A stretch of 64,000 bases of DNA from Diphasiastrum complanatum (taxonomy: Eukaryota > Streptophyta > Lycopodiopsida > Lycopodiales > Lycopodiaceae): contig CM055107.1 of the NCBI GenBank assembly GCA_029204225.1, positions 21,562,000-21,625,999 of the forward strand, in the 5' to 3' direction. The position numbers were made by a program, and so were the translations under genes. Below, piece by piece: positions 34,745-47,420 of the stretch. The notes beneath the pieces were generated by a model. That model did not search any database, was not told where the DNA came from, and saw nothing but the letters and a program-made list of their open reading frames with translations. How positions within the stretch are numbered: the stretch's first letter is position 1; every line of letters starts with the position of its first letter.

Positions 34745-35310
34745 AATCATAAATGTGGACTAGGTAGCGGTCGTGAGCAGGCCCGCTACCGTGTGTAGCA
34801 AGTGGCCTTCACGCACCAAGCCGCCCTGCGGCGAGGTGCGTTGAAGGCTGCTTGCTGCTACCTGCCCACGCCTGATGTAGACATGCATCAGGCATGGGCA
34901 GGCTTGCTACCCTGTCGCAGGCATAATTTGCCATTTGGGCCCTTCAACTGCCCTTCGATTGACAGGTTGTTACACTATGGCTCTAAATGTCTATGTTCAG
35001 GGCCAATGAAAATGTGCCAGCTGTCCACTATCAGCCCAAATGCAAATTATTATATGTACATCAAGGACCACAAGGTCCTCGAGGGTAGCAGGCGTGGGCA
35101 GGCCTGTTACCCTGTAGCAGCAATCTGCCCACGCCTGCTAACGGGCATAATTCGCCATTTGGGCCCTTCAATTGCCCTTCAATTGACAGGTTGTTACACT
35201 ATGGCTTTGAACGTCTATGTTTAGAGCCAATGAAAATGTGCCAGCTGTTCACTATCAACCCAAATGCAAATTATGATATCTACATCGAGGACCACAAGGC
35301 TCTACTCATC
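34745..35310. repeat. Tandem duplication with GC-rich hairpins
   Basis: A unit with 'gggcataattygccatttgggccc' (about 34920 and 35143) recurs with a period near 224 bp. The junction 35083-35138 is a hairpin: 'tagcaggcgtgggcag' pairs with 'ctgcccacgcctgcta' around a short loop. Related arms lie at about 34860-34915. This block is absent from the second segmental copy, so it looks like a later insertion. The open frame across it is not credible coding sequence. Confidence 0.75.
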
Positions 35311-35544
35311 ACTTGGGATTCTAGCCTACACCTCCTCGCACAATTCTAACTCTTATCCTTCTCAACTAATCTTTAAGATAAAGTCAAGTTGTATGTCTCC
35401 GTGGGAATCCCATTTTAACATTGGTTAAGCCATATTAAACACATATATGTGACTTTGTGAATAAGATTATCAAGATTCATCCCCACCCAAAGACTTGAAG
35501 TATGCCAAAATGTAAAAATTACAAGCTCCAAAACATTTTTTTAG

Positions 35545-35765
35545 GGTTTCCCTGGGGGCAACAGACGCCCTTGTCCGGGTGAAACTGCCCGAAGAGGTGT
35601 CCCTTCCTCCTCGTATCAAATGTTTTTACTTTTTTTTTCTTCTTTGCTGTAAATTTTTTTTACATGCACCTTGTGGGCAAAAGGTGCGTGTAAAAATATG
35701 TGAATTATTTATCTGCTCCTTTCGACACTCAAAAGGTGCATGCGAACAAATTTTCCCACAGATTC
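35545..35765. repeat. Possible MITE-like stem-loop
   Basis: 'ttttacatgcacctt' faces 'aaggtgcgtgtaaaaa' around a short loop. A further 'aaaggtgcatgc' occurs downstream. Layout and words resemble the elements at 51830-52045 and 62696-62958. The region is missing from the matching place in the second duplicate. Confidence 0.45.
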
Positions 35766-36189
35766 TATTTATTGGAGAACAGTCTTCTTTGCACCTGGTA
35801 AAATGGTCGTTTGATATTGGCAAGACCATTAGGCCTAGCCATAATTGAACGGTCATTCAATGAGCTATGAATGTCGTTAAGAAAGCTTTTCTCAAGCATA
35901 AAGGTTGGCAAGGAAGTCCCTCTTTCATGGCTGAATTTGTTTTGTGAATTTTACTTATGCATCTCTATGGGTCAAAATTTAATTTCTCAAATTCCTTTAT
36001 GACAATGCCCTGTGAAAATTTCTTTACAAGACTTTAGACATCAAAATATGCCCAAAAAATAGGTGAAGTCAGAATCAGTATGTGAGTACTGTTGTCCTCC
36101 ATGGACTACAAAAAACTCATAATTTCTTTAGGAAGAGCAACCTTTTCAAAATTTAACCATCTTCAAGAACATGAACAAATCTTCCAAGC

Positions 36190-37575
36190 AAATCTTTCAC
36201 ATATGGATGAATGGATTCCCCATTGACCTTGCTATTGGGAAATCTTGCCATAAAAGATGGTGGCAACATTCCATTGAAACTTGCTTCTTCAAAAGTTCTT
36301 GCAGTTTCTAATGTTCTTTTCATTCCAAAACTTACAAAGAACTTAATTAGTGTGGAAAGTTGCTTGATAATGGTTGTGATGTAAAGTTCAACTCCAATAC
36401 TTGTTTTATCAAGAGAAAATATGAGATCCTTGCTGATGGAACTAGATGTGGTGGAATTTTTAAGTTGAATTCTTATGAGAATGCAAATCTTTGTGAAGTT
36501 GCTTTGTTATCTAAGGAGGAGCTGTGGCATAGAAGGTTGGGACATCCTAACTTTACATCTATGTCTTCTATGATTAAGAAGGAGAAGGCTATTGGTCTTC
36601 CAAAATCTCTTTCTAGAGATTTCAAGCCTTGTGAGGCTTGTGCCATTGCAAAGTCACACAGAAAGCCATATCAGAAGTCTTTTATAAAGACTACTTATTC
36701 ATTGGAACTCATACATTCAGATGTACATTTTTTTCTCTTCTAAAAGTATTGGTGGTGCAACATGTTTTGTCACCTTTATTGATGACTTTACTAGATACAC
36801 TTGGTTGTATCTACTTTCTTCAAAGGCTATGGTTTTTTATCACTTCCTTATCTTCAAAGCTTATGTAGAAAAACAGTTTTCTTGCAAAGTTAAAACTTTA
36901 AGATGCGATGGAAGAGGTGAATATATTTCCAACAAGTTTCATAATTATTGTGAAGGTGAAGGAATAAAGAGAGAATTTTCTTGTGCCTATTCTCCATCCC
37001 AAAATGGAGTAGCTGAGAGGAAAAACAGATCTTTATGTGAATGTGCTAAAGCAATTCGAGTAGCAGCTTCTTTGCCTATTGAATATTGGGGTGAAGCTAT
37101 AAATTGTGCAAACTATTTGTGCAATAGATTACCTCACAATGCTCTTGCTAGAAAAACACTTTTTGAAGTCTTGTTTCAGAAGAAACCTAAGGTAGATCAC
37201 CTTAGAGTTTTTGGTTGTACTTGCTTTGTTAATATGCCCTTGGAAACAAGGAAAAGAGATGACCCTAATTCTGTTAAAGGGATCATGATTGAATATACAT
37301 CCAACAAGAAAGCTTACAGGATCTATGTTCCCTCTACCTCAACTACAATTGAGAGTAGAGATGTGATATTCCATGAAGATCAAAAATACATTCTTGAGAA
37401 GGCCGAGTTCAAAGATTCTCACAAAGATACTCCAATCATCACCCTTGAAGATCATCATGGAGAGATGGGGCCGAGATTTGAGGAGGAGTCACCTCGAATT
37501 TTTTCACCAAGGAGATCTCAAAGAGAGCTACATGGTTATGTATTATCTAGTTTGATAAATGCAACTTGCATATAG
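36190..37575 (+). pseudogene. Copia E protease tail and integrase
   Basis: The plus strand reads a protease end ('LTKNLISVES'), then a pre-integrase domain with 'ELWHRRLGHPNF' and 'CEACAIAKSHR'. The integrase core has all three acidic residues in context: 'ELIHSD', 'RCDGRGEY' and 'NGVAERKNR'. The pre-RT linker with 'RDVIFHEDQ' reaches 37575. One frameshift near 36725 splits the core. RT and RNase H are absent, and LTR-like sequence follows directly. Otherwise this integrase is rather intact. Confidence 0.82.
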
Positions 37576-38190
37576 TTTGTAGACATAGAATTAGCATGAT
37601 TATGCTTGTAGAAACTCGTGGCAACTCACATGCATTAATTGTAAGTGATCCATAGTGACATGCAAGGCATGCACAAAGTTTAATGGACACATGCATGATG
37701 ATTTGGACATTTCTAGTTGGAACTAGTACACTTGTAAAAAGTTGGTAGAATTTCATGCATGACAAGTGACAAATGTCACATAGACTCTAGATGTCACTTT
37801 AGATGTCATTTTGGAATGGACAGATGTGGTTCTACCTCGAGCTACCTCAATCTCCATAAATATGTGTAGCTCCCCACACAATCAATGATGAAGAACCAAA
37901 GTTTTGTAGCTATCTCATGCCATTTTGGATCTAAACAAATATTGCTTGTTATCTCTCTAGCTCTCTCTCTCTCTAACTCGTGTTGAGACTAAGGCTCATA
38001 CACTAAAATCTTGTATTTTTATTCATTCTTTGATTAATTGCTACTATATTCTGTTGATTACCATGCTAGATTGTGAATTAGCCATTTTTTCTGAACTAGA
38101 TTTTGTTGATCAATCTAGAATCAGGTTATAGTGCCAATCACAAAGCTTAATTAAGATCAGTTACTCTTGTGGACATTCTCCACACGTGTG
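37576..38190 (+). repeat. Probable Copia E 3' LTR region
   Basis: Contains a TATA-like 'ccataaatatgtg' near 37853 followed by a CT-rich leader ('ctctagctctctctctctct') near 37955-37978 and a T-rich stretch, the usual order in Copia LTRs. No partner LTR was found, so limits are uncertain. Confidence 0.45.
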
Positions 38191-39965
38191 AATTCTGGAA
38201 ATTTTGTCAGGGTAACGAACTAAGATGACCGAAGGAGACGTAGGTCAGCTCTTGTAGTCTACGAGTGAAGACCGAAGCCCAACCAATGACAGCTTGGTCT
38301 ACGGACGCAAAGGTGGCTGCGAAGTCAGCACGTCTTCACAACACAAGATCAATGAAGTACCAGTAGGACAGAAGAATCCACAGATGAAGGAACATCAAAG
38401 TACTGAAAGCGATTGGTTGTGGGTTAAGCAGTTCTTGTAATCATTAATCACATTAAAGACCAGTTTCTTCCTCGATGTAGGCAAAAAATATCACTGATTA
38501 TGTTTCATGAGTAATTGCTGGCCAGCGCTCTAGCACTTTTTTTTTAGTATAAATTCCATTATGCTACTGCGATGAGGCATAGCCTTGCATGCATGCATAA
38601 CTCCACGCATTTTGCAATATGTAATGATTGCAAAAGTGCGATGGACCACTGTCTTTACTTATTATTTCTAGTGATACCAATGAAGAATGCTTATATGTGG
38701 TTGATAAGAGCACTCCTGCTACTCCATTGGCTGTAACTTGCTATGATTGGTTGCTCTGGATGATTGCTCTGGTAGTATGATAGAAACTATGATGATTGCT
38801 GCATTTGATAAAGAGTAGAATGGCTTCTAAAGAGTGTAGCATGAAGAAATCTTGGCTTGATTGTTTTTTCCTGAGAAGACGTGTGCACAGAACATGATAA
38901 TTTGTATGATGTGGATATTGTGGGGAAGGAAATGCTCTTGAAAAAGTTGAATGATAAGTTAACAATCTACGGCAAAATGATGGATTAACTATTGTTAAAG
39001 ACTATGATTGTGGTAGAAGTACTCTACGCTTAACACAATACTTTCGGTTTGAATCTTCTAGCATGTAGGTGATTTGTTAAAACAACTGAAGATGGATAAT
39101 TCGCACGAGATGACTTTGTCTATCATTCCGGTACGATGTTATACGAAATTGCACCAATACGGTGGGTAGCCTTACTCGTTACTACATGAAATCTTATCCG
39201 TGCATAATAATACTGAAATTGTTTCATTTAATGATAGTACTTAATAAAGTTAGAAAAGTCTGATCTTATGTACGTTAAAATAGACATGAGCTTGTAGTTT
39301 TGATTGATTAAGTTTGCTTGCATCATGTGTCCCAATGTTGTTTGTATGGTCACGTACTCATATAGAGCTTGACAATGGTCACTTGAATGGCATGGATTTG
39401 CCCAAGTTGTTCGGTATTTGGACTCCCGAAAAATAGTTACGGGATATCCATGGGTGCTAGCATAGCACGAAGGTGCTCTAGTACCTAACGTTGTGACCAT
39501 AGTCATATCTCTGTCCGTCAGTATAGTGAAGGATAGTTGCTTACATGTAAAATGTAAATGTGAATCTAATACATTTCTTTTGCTTTTGTACTGATCAGTA
39601 TGGCTTGTGCCCTGATACGGCTTCGTCAAAGGACAGAATGTATTGCTTAGTAATGAAGTAAATGATTGGGAAGATTGGTTGTACTTTTTATGAATGCAAT
39701 TTAGCTGATAAAGTAGTGAATCTTGTTTCGGACATGGATAACAACTGATGCTCAGCTATGACATCTGTCTTCCTCACGCGACTAACTTGTGCGGTTTTGT
39801 TGTGTGGGACGGTGGTAGGTAACAATTGTGTGTCTTAAAACTTGCTTTGCTTTATGGTACTATATAGTGTTATACTCTATACAGCTGTATTTTTGCCTGT
39901 TATGCTATAAATTGAAGGGTTCAAAGGGTTTGGTCTTGACTTGTCAAGAGGGACTATGTGAAATC

Positions 39966-39969
<4 letters not shown>
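38191..39969. other. Unassigned AT-rich sequence
   Basis: No open frame with recognisable similarity on either strand. The right part may be the LTR of Copia G, whose primer site is at 40081, but without a second copy this cannot be tested here. Confidence 0.4.

Positions 39970-40041
<72 letters not shown>
39970..40041. repeat. (TC)n microsatellite
   Basis: About 36 uninterrupted TC units. It lies 40 bp before the Copia G primer site and so probably in the LTR leader. Confidence 0.97.
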
Positions 40042-40042
<1 letters not shown>

Positions 40043-40080
40043 GAGAATTCTATGAATCAAACCTCTCACAATTCCAATAG

Positions 40081-41808
40081 TGGTATCAAAACTTGGTAAT
40101 CTGACAAGTTAGAGCCCATAAGGTTTAAAGACCATATTGATAACAACCAAAGAGCCTTATTTTAGAATGTCGTCTATAAGCAGCATTCAATCAAAGATAT
40201 ACACCATTCTTCAGGCATATGGGTCAAACTACTTGGCCTAGAAGGTGAAGACATCACTTATCCTAAGAGTTGAAGCACTATGGCCCTGGGTGGACGGGAC
40301 AGAAGAAATGCCAACCAATGCTGGAAAAGAGCTTCGTGAATGGAAGGACAAAAATGATAAAGCTCCATTGAAGACAACATTACTCTTGATCTCTCATCAA
40401 TATCAAATGCACGAGAACTATGGGAAGCATTGAAGTCAAGATTTGAGACCAAGTCATGCAGCCAAATCATGCGCTTGGAAGATCAACTCACATACCTATG
40501 TTGGAATGCCAAAGACCTCACAACATTCATCAGAAACATGAATAACCTATTCCTCTCTTTGCATAATGTCAGCACGGAGAATGCAGTCTCACAAGAGAAG
40601 CAATAACGTACCTATTGCTCGTGCTACCAAGATCATTCCAAACAATGTGCACTCTACTAGCAAAAGATTCTGCAATGACTCTCAAAAAGATAATAAGCGA
40701 GGTCAAGGAAGAAGTAGAAGCAAGAGAGCACTACGATGACAGACAAGAATCTGACCAAGCTCTATACAGTGGTAAAGATCAATGCAAGAAGAAGCCTCAT
40801 CCCAAGAGGGAGTCATCTTGAAGACAAAACCGCAATCGATAGAGAGAAGGTGACAAAGAAGAAAGATCGAAGGCACCTACTCAACACAGACTACAAGGTG
40901 GCAACAAGAAATTTTGTGTTAGATGCAGACGTGACGGACATGCCGTTGAAACATGTTGGTTAAATCCCAACATTCAATGCGTACATTGACACAAGAAGGG
41001 TCATGCAGCAGTAGACTGCTATCACAACCCAAGAAGTAAGAAGACCCTAAGTAGGAAGGAACCCTCCAACAGCTCGTCGTATGTAGAGGAACCATAATCC
41101 TCGAAAATGGTTAAGGAGAGAGCAAGCAACAATCCCTCTGCTTATTTATGCACCGAAGTGTGTGCTACATCACAAGCCAACATTCAAGAAGTTGTTCTTG
41201 ATTCGGGAGCCACGTTGCACTTTGTGACAACAAGACACATGATAGCTGACTTTCGGCAAATAGAATCATCTAGATATATCATGTTGGGAGATGGATCACA
41301 ACATCAATTGAGCGAAACTAGTGCACTATGTTAAACACCAACAACAGAGACAGAAGACTTGATGATGTTCTATACCTGACCACTTTACAGAAGGATCTTC
41401 TATCTATAGCAAGAATAGCAGATGCAAGCATGCGTGTGACATTCACAAACAAAACATGCAATGTGATTGATGTCAGCACCAGATCACACAAGGGAGATGC
41501 GGAGGCAACTTGTACCATCTGAAGGTATGCCTACCGACAAAGCAGGCTCATCAAACCCATGAATCGATGGATCTTCTATGGCATAGGAGAGACTGTCACA
41601 TGAACCCAATGGCGCTACATAAAGCAAGCCAACATGGCGCATTCACAAGAGTGAGCATCAAAGATGCAAAGTCTCACATCCTATGATGCATGTAACAAAG
41701 GCAAGATTTCATGTACCCTTCAAGGATTCCTTCAGAACGACACAACACTTGGAATTAATACACTCCGACATCTGTGGACCTTTTGACATACTCTTCGTAG
41801 GAGATTCA
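40081..41808 (+). pseudogene. Copia G: primer site, gag, protease, start of integrase
   Basis: TGGTATCAAAAC (40081-40092) is a Met-type primer site. Gag starts near 40168 and is broken by many stops; 'EVKEEVEAREHYDD' and a knuckle trace 'CVHXHKKGHAAVDCYH' are readable. Protease shows 'VLDSGATLHFVTTRHMI' (about 41190-41245). The integrase start 'HSDICGPFD' near 41765 runs directly into a partial Copia F LTR at about 41809. The close match between the G and F gag segments shows they belong to one group. Confidence 0.8.
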
Positions 41809-42190
41809 ACATCATTGTATATATATCAACCGTTTTAACGGTTAGATCAATTGTTCACAGGAGGAAGAAGGCCAAGAGACCTATCCTCTAACAATATAAA
41901 TACATGTACACTTACTCATTGTAAGTAGGTAGAAAGACATAAGCAGATAGAAGATTCAGAATCAATAGATTAGTTTCTACTATGTTTGTGATTCATATTT
42001 ATTTCTGATTATCATTATTTATCACACTCATATACAAGTTTAATCACGTTTTATCTATTCAATCATTATAGAATCTGCTCTATTAGTATATAGGCTACAT
42101 TTAGACACGATTGAAGATACTGATATTCATTTAATTTATTTTAACTTTTATCGCATTCTCTAAAGAGAAAGTCCCAGTGTTTTTCCTACA
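41809..42190 (+). repeat. Copia F 5' LTR, truncated at its left side
   Basis: Matches 46017-46400 of the 3' LTR but lacks the first approximately 211 bp. It ends TCCTACA and is followed by the primer site TGGTATCAGAGC at 42192-42203. The break coincides with the end of Copia G, so a deletion or recombination joined the two. Confidence 0.88.
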
Positions 42191-42279
42191 GTGGTATCAG
42201 AGCGTTCTTCAACAACCGTATTTGAGCAACCATCCAGGTTACTCGACAAGAGTGTGTTCGAGTGTTAAATCTCAACAAC

Positions 42280-45200
42280 ATCATTGTGGAGTCAAAGAGG
42301 AAGTAGAAGCTCACAGACGCTATGACGACAATGGTGATTTGGAAAAGGCTCTATTTACTCAGAAAAATCAAATCCTTCAAAGAAATCTCAATCTAAGAGG
42401 GAGTCATCTCATAAGGTTGATAGCAATGGAAGAAAGAATGAAAATCGTTCAAACGAATCCAAGACAAATGATCGACAATCAGGTAAAAAACACTCAAGAT
42501 ATTCTGATGATAGGAAGACTTGCAATAGATGCAAGAGATCATGTCATACAAAAGACAAGTGTTGGTTGAATTCAAAGATTGATTGTATTCATTGTCATAA
42601 ACGGGGTCATGCAGTAGTAGACTATTATCAAAATGAACAAGAAGGAGCAAAATCGAAGTGAAATTTCAGATTCAAATATTGTTGAAGACAAAGCCGAATG
42701 CTCCAGAGCAGTAGAAGAGAGGATGACAAGAAACTCAGCAACATATATTTCTGCTGATCTACGTTGTTCATCGAATTCAAAAATTCAAGATGTAGTACTT
42801 GATTCGGGAGTCACCTCACATTTTGTTTCCTCGAAACAAATTTTATCGGACTATAAGAAGACAAATTCTTCGAGATACATTGTACTTGGAGACAGTTCAA
42901 AGCATGAAGTTGACGGAACTGGTGTACTGTGGTTAGACACAAATCAGGGTGACAAGAAACTGGAGGGAGTTCTCTATGTTCCTACTCTCAATAAAGATCT
43001 TCTATCCGTAGCAAAGATAGTCGACACATGAATGTCAGTAACCTTCACAAAGTCTTGTAAGTTGTTTGATGAAGATTCTGATAACCTAGTTACTAAAGGT
43101 AACAGAAATGAAAATTTGTATCACTTCAGCATTCGAACTCGAGTTAAGCAAGCAAATCAAGCTCAAGAATCGACAAATATTCTGTGGCACAAGAGGTTAT
43201 GTCACATGAACATGGAAGCCTTGTACCAAGCCAACAAGAGTCAAAGAATTGAAGGAGTCGAGATATTTGAACTACCTGCGAATATTGTCTTAAAGGAAAA
43301 ATGACTCATATACCTTTCAATAAAGATGTTTTTAAAGCAACCAAGAACCTGAAAATTGTACATTCGGATATTTGTGGACCATTTGGAGTAATGTCTTTAG
43401 GTGATGCAAAATATTTCATCACATTTATTGATGACTTCAGCAAGTTCGCTGTAGTATACTTTATTCGTATAAAATCAGAAGCTTTCAAGAAATTCGTTGA
43501 GTATACCAAATGGGTTGAGAAGCAGACATGCAACAAGTTGAAGCAATTTTGCACAAATTGTGGGTGAGTACATTTCTAACAAATTCAAAACTTTTTGTAC
43601 TGATCGAGGTATTATGCATACAAAGACTGCATCATACACACCTCAACACAATGGAATTTTGGAACTAAGAAATCATACAGTAATGGAATTTGTCAGGTGT
43701 ATGATGGCTCATGCGAAAGCATTGAAGCAGTTGTGGGCGGAAGCAGTGGCTACGTCGAACCATCTACAAAATCGAATTCTGGAATCCAGAATACCAGATA
43801 AAACTCCTCATGAATTATGGTAGAAGTCAAAGCCAAATTTGGCTCATGTTCAGACATTCGAATGTGGAATTTATATGCACATACCAGAGAAATTGAGAAA
43901 GAAACTCGATGAAAAGATGGAACAAGGTTTTCTGGTAGGATTTGAGTTACATTCTTCATACTATCAAGTCTACATTCCCGAAACTGGAAAAATAAAATAG
44001 TTCGAGATGTCGAATTCGATGAGTCAAAGTACATAGCAGAAAGTGATTTAATCGGCTATGAAATTCTTAAGACTTACTATGAGCTACCAACAACAGAAGT
44101 AAAGCAAACAGATGATGAATTGGAATTACCATCTGGACATAGTAGTGATTCAAAGGGAGTTCAAATTCGAGTACCCAAAAAGCTCGAATCACCTGTTCAA
44201 ATTCAAGCAAAACCAATCGACCCTGAAAATGCAGAATTGAATTCAAAACCTATACAAGGTGTGAGAAGATCTAGAAGACATAGAATACTACCAGTAAGAT
44301 TTGGTCAAGATGTTTCAACAAACATAGCTATCAAGTTTTGTGGTTTCAAGAAAGAATCTCAAACATTTGAAGAAGCTATTGATGGGCCAGATATAGATCA
44401 TTAGATTCATGCAATGGAGGACAAAATGTCATCAATGCATAAGAACAATGTATGGACACTTGCACCTGTACCTGATGGAAGGAAAATAGTTAAATACAAG
44501 TGAATTCACGAGATCAAAATAGGTCCTGATGGAAATATCATCAAATACAAAGCAAGGTTGGTAAAAAAAGGCTTTTCATAGAAATATGGTATCGACTAAA
44601 TTGATACTTTTTGATCTGTAGTCAAACACACATAAATTTTTTTGTTATTTGCTTATGTAGTAGCTCATGATCTCAGAATCCATATTGTGGATGAGAAAAC
44701 TACTTTCTTACATGGAGAGTTAGAAGAAGATCTATTTATGGATTAACCACTTGGTTTTATAAGTAAAGAACATCTAGAATTCGGATGTCACATGAATAAG
44801 GGCATCTACCTTCTGAAACAAGCAACCAGACAATGGTATAAAAAGAAGGACAAAGCACTATGTTCTTTAAGCTTCGAACCTTTGTTCACTGAGTCGAATG
44901 TCGATATCAAACATGTCGAAGATGAAATTATCATTCTAGTTGTTTATGTAGATGACACTCTTATCTTCTCAAGAAAAGATAAGTTAATTTCAGATGTCAA
45001 AAGAGACATTTATGACATATTTGAGATCACTGACCTAGGAAAAGCAGAAAGCTATCTAGGCTTACAGATCAAAAGAGACTTTGAAGGCGGCAAGTTGTAT
45101 CTTCACCAACAAAAGCATATTCCAAAAATCATCGAAGATTTCAACATGATCGAATGCAAAGGTGTGCATACTCCCATGATTTGTAGTATATAGGCTAAGC

Positions 45201-45757
45201 CAATTCAATCAAAACCCAGATTCGTTGCATTGGAAGTTAGCGAAAAGAGTGGTGCAATATCTCCAAGAATCAAAAGACTATAGATTGTGTTATTCAAAAA
45301 AAAGTTGAATTTCGAATCGAATCTTACATTGACGCAAGTTGACGCAAGCTGGACATCCATGAAGGATAATAGCAAAAGTATTTCAGGAGGTTGTACTTTA
45401 GCATCTGGCGTAGCCATACTTTGGATAAGCAAGAAGCAGACAACAGTAGCACAATTTTTGTGTGAGGCCGAATATGTAGCAGCAGCTAAGATGGCAAATG
45501 AGCTAACATGGATCAAACAAATGTTGGAAGGACTAGATGAAAATATTTCTAAACCTTATGTCTTGCTCATGGATAACACTTTAGAAATCTATCTTACGAA
45601 TCATGTATTTCATTCGAGAACAAAAGACATAGCTATCAAGTATCATGTGGTTTTGGACTTAGTTGAAAAGAAGATACTGAAGACAGTCTTCATACCTATT
45701 GAGGAAATGACAGCTGATATCTTTACAAAGCTACTGAGTAAAGCTTTGTTTGAGAAG
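42280..45757 (+). pseudogene. Copia F gag fragment and pol
   Basis: Gag lacks its N-terminus; 'KEEVEAHRRYDDNGD' is readable near 42295. The zinc-knuckle region (about 42580-42635) is degraded. Protease has 'VLDSGVTSHFVSSKQI'. Integrase (about 43180-43900) has 'LWHKRLCHMN', 'HSDICGPFG' and 'NGILELRN', where the expected AERKN context is lost; the middle acidic site is obscured by a frameshift near 43556. RT (about 44400-45190) keeps the catalytic 'VVYVDDTLIF'. RNase H follows (45300-45757) with 'CEAEYVAAAKMA'. Breaks at 43029 (TGA), about 43300, 43823 (TAG), 44402 and 45191. RT is the best preserved in the window. Confidence 0.86.
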
Positions 45758-45805
45758 TAGCGAAGAAGATTGGGGGTAAACCAACTGTCCACTTTGAGAG
45801 GGAGC

Positions 45806-46400
45806 TGTAGGACACCTCGACAGACAAGTCTCAGTTCTACTAACAAAATGTACAATTTAATTGAAAAAGGTTGAAAAATCGAATTCAAAAGAATCGACAT
45901 TTATTCATTTGAATCAACCAATGATGATCTATTCATTCGAATTTATTTATTCGACCTTTATTCTTGTTCGATAGATAAATGAATTCGAAAGATAAACTGT
46001 CGAATCTTAAAACGAAACATCATTGTATATCAACCATTTTAATGGTTAGATCAACTGTTTACAAGAGGAAGAGGGCCAAGAGACCTACCCTGTGACAATA
46101 CAAATACATGTACACTTACTTATTGTAAGTAGGTAGAAATACAAAAGAAGATAGAAGAATCAAAATCAATAGATTAATTTCTACTTCATTGGTGTTTCAT
46201 ACTTATTTTTCTCATTATCTGAAATTATCTATCACACTCATACACATGTTTAATTCTGCATGTTTTATCCAATCATTATAGAACCTCCTCTATTAGTCTA
46301 TAGGCCAGATTCAGCCACGATTGAAGATGATGATATTTGGTTGATTCATTCAAACTTTTATCACGTTCCCTGAAGGAAAATTCCCAGTGTTTTTCCTATA
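45806..46400 (+). repeat. Copia F 3' LTR
   Basis: Begins TGTAGGA after the purine tract 'gagagggagc' and ends 'tttttcctata', where the 5' LTR has TCCTACA. This is the full-length copy, 595 bp. Inverted ends TGTAGGA/TCCTACA are clear when both LTRs are considered. Confidence 0.88.
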
Positions 46401-46544
46401 GCAACGATTTGGACAATGATAGCAGCAGCCACGATCTCCTCCAAATGGCACAACGGCTTAATACCATCTTCTTTGTATACTCATCTGCACAAATGTAAAT
46501 TGTATATACATGACCATTGTAATCTAATTAATTAAGTGTGATCA

Positions 46545-47420
46545 TGTTGGATTTCAATGCTCAAGCTCAAATCATATGGTAATGAACATCCTGAAAAACC
46601 TGTATATACTTATTCCTGGAAAACACAAAAAATTATGAAGGCTCAAATTTCCAGCAAAGGATCGAAAAATTCAACATCAAATTTTTTTGACCCAAGCATA
46701 TTTTCCAACCCAATGTCATTCTTGTCAAAGAGAGATTCTTCCACCCTGGATCGGATCTAGTCTAATTTTTCTGGGCGTCTTCGACCCTAGATCGGATTGG
46801 ATCGGATCGGGAGTAATAAATCCGACCCTTTGTATAAATTCGACCCAATGTATAAATTTCGATCCTTTGTAAAATCCGATCTAGTGTATAAATTTCGACC
46901 CTTTGTACCGTCAACTCGAAAATCCGACCCACGTCGCCAGGCTGCCTACTTATGTACATAACTCTCTCATAAAAACGACGGCTATTTACTGCAGGACAAG
47001 TGTAGCTAACCGAGTAGATTAATGTCATCTTTCAATGTGTTGATCATCTGACTTCCAATCATCAAGGAAGATCTACATTGGAGTCAACGCACTAATCAGG
47101 CTGTCATCCTACAGATGTTTTGTTGCTATTAGTTAAGTTCAGTTTTCAGTTAGTAGGATCAGTTAGCTATTATTGAACTCAGTTGAAGCAGTTCTTGCGC
47201 CCAGCTTCATGCATTGTACTGATGTCTCTGATATCAATCTGAGTTTATTTTTGTTCCACTACGGCTTTTGTTCTATTGCGCATTGTAATATTTGAATCAT
47301 CCTGAACTCATTGTAATATCCGAATCATCGTGAACTCGACTTTATTGGTAACTACCGCATTTTCGATCCACTCCTACTCACCATTCCGCTGCAAGTATCG
47401 ATTCTTTTTTATTTTCTACA
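46545..47420 (+). repeat. Copia H 5' LTR
   Basis: 876 bp from TGTTGGATTTC to TTTCTACA, followed at once by TGGTATCAGAGC (47421-47432). The first 440 bp match 48826-49262. It contains an array of 18-19 bp TATAAAT-bearing units at 46816-46906. Confidence 0.88.
46816..46906 (+). repeat. TATAAAT tandem units in Copia H 5' LTR
   Basis: Five degenerate copies of an 18-19 bp unit such as 'ataaatccgaccctttgt'. Three junctions form GTATAAAT. The 3' LTR has about seven copies at 49048-49171. Confidence 0.85.

Larger units (their letters stand above)
31508..36185. repeat. Segmental duplication, copy 1
   Basis: Colinear with 52090-56640 in the same orientation. Shared landmarks are the XTH promoter, all four exons, the 3' flank, and the stretch near 35330-35480 ('ttaagccatattaaacaca'). 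Also shared are the stretch near 35820-35920 ('attaggcctagccataatt') and that near 36000-36180 ('ttcaaaatttaaccatcttcaagaacatg' in part). Identity is high over the gene and lower outside. It ends where Copia E begins. Confidence 0.8.

Noticed and set aside
34802-35224. 140-codon frame over the GC-rich repeat
   Set aside because: The repeat is not preserved in the other segmental copy and reads as duplicated non-coding DNA.
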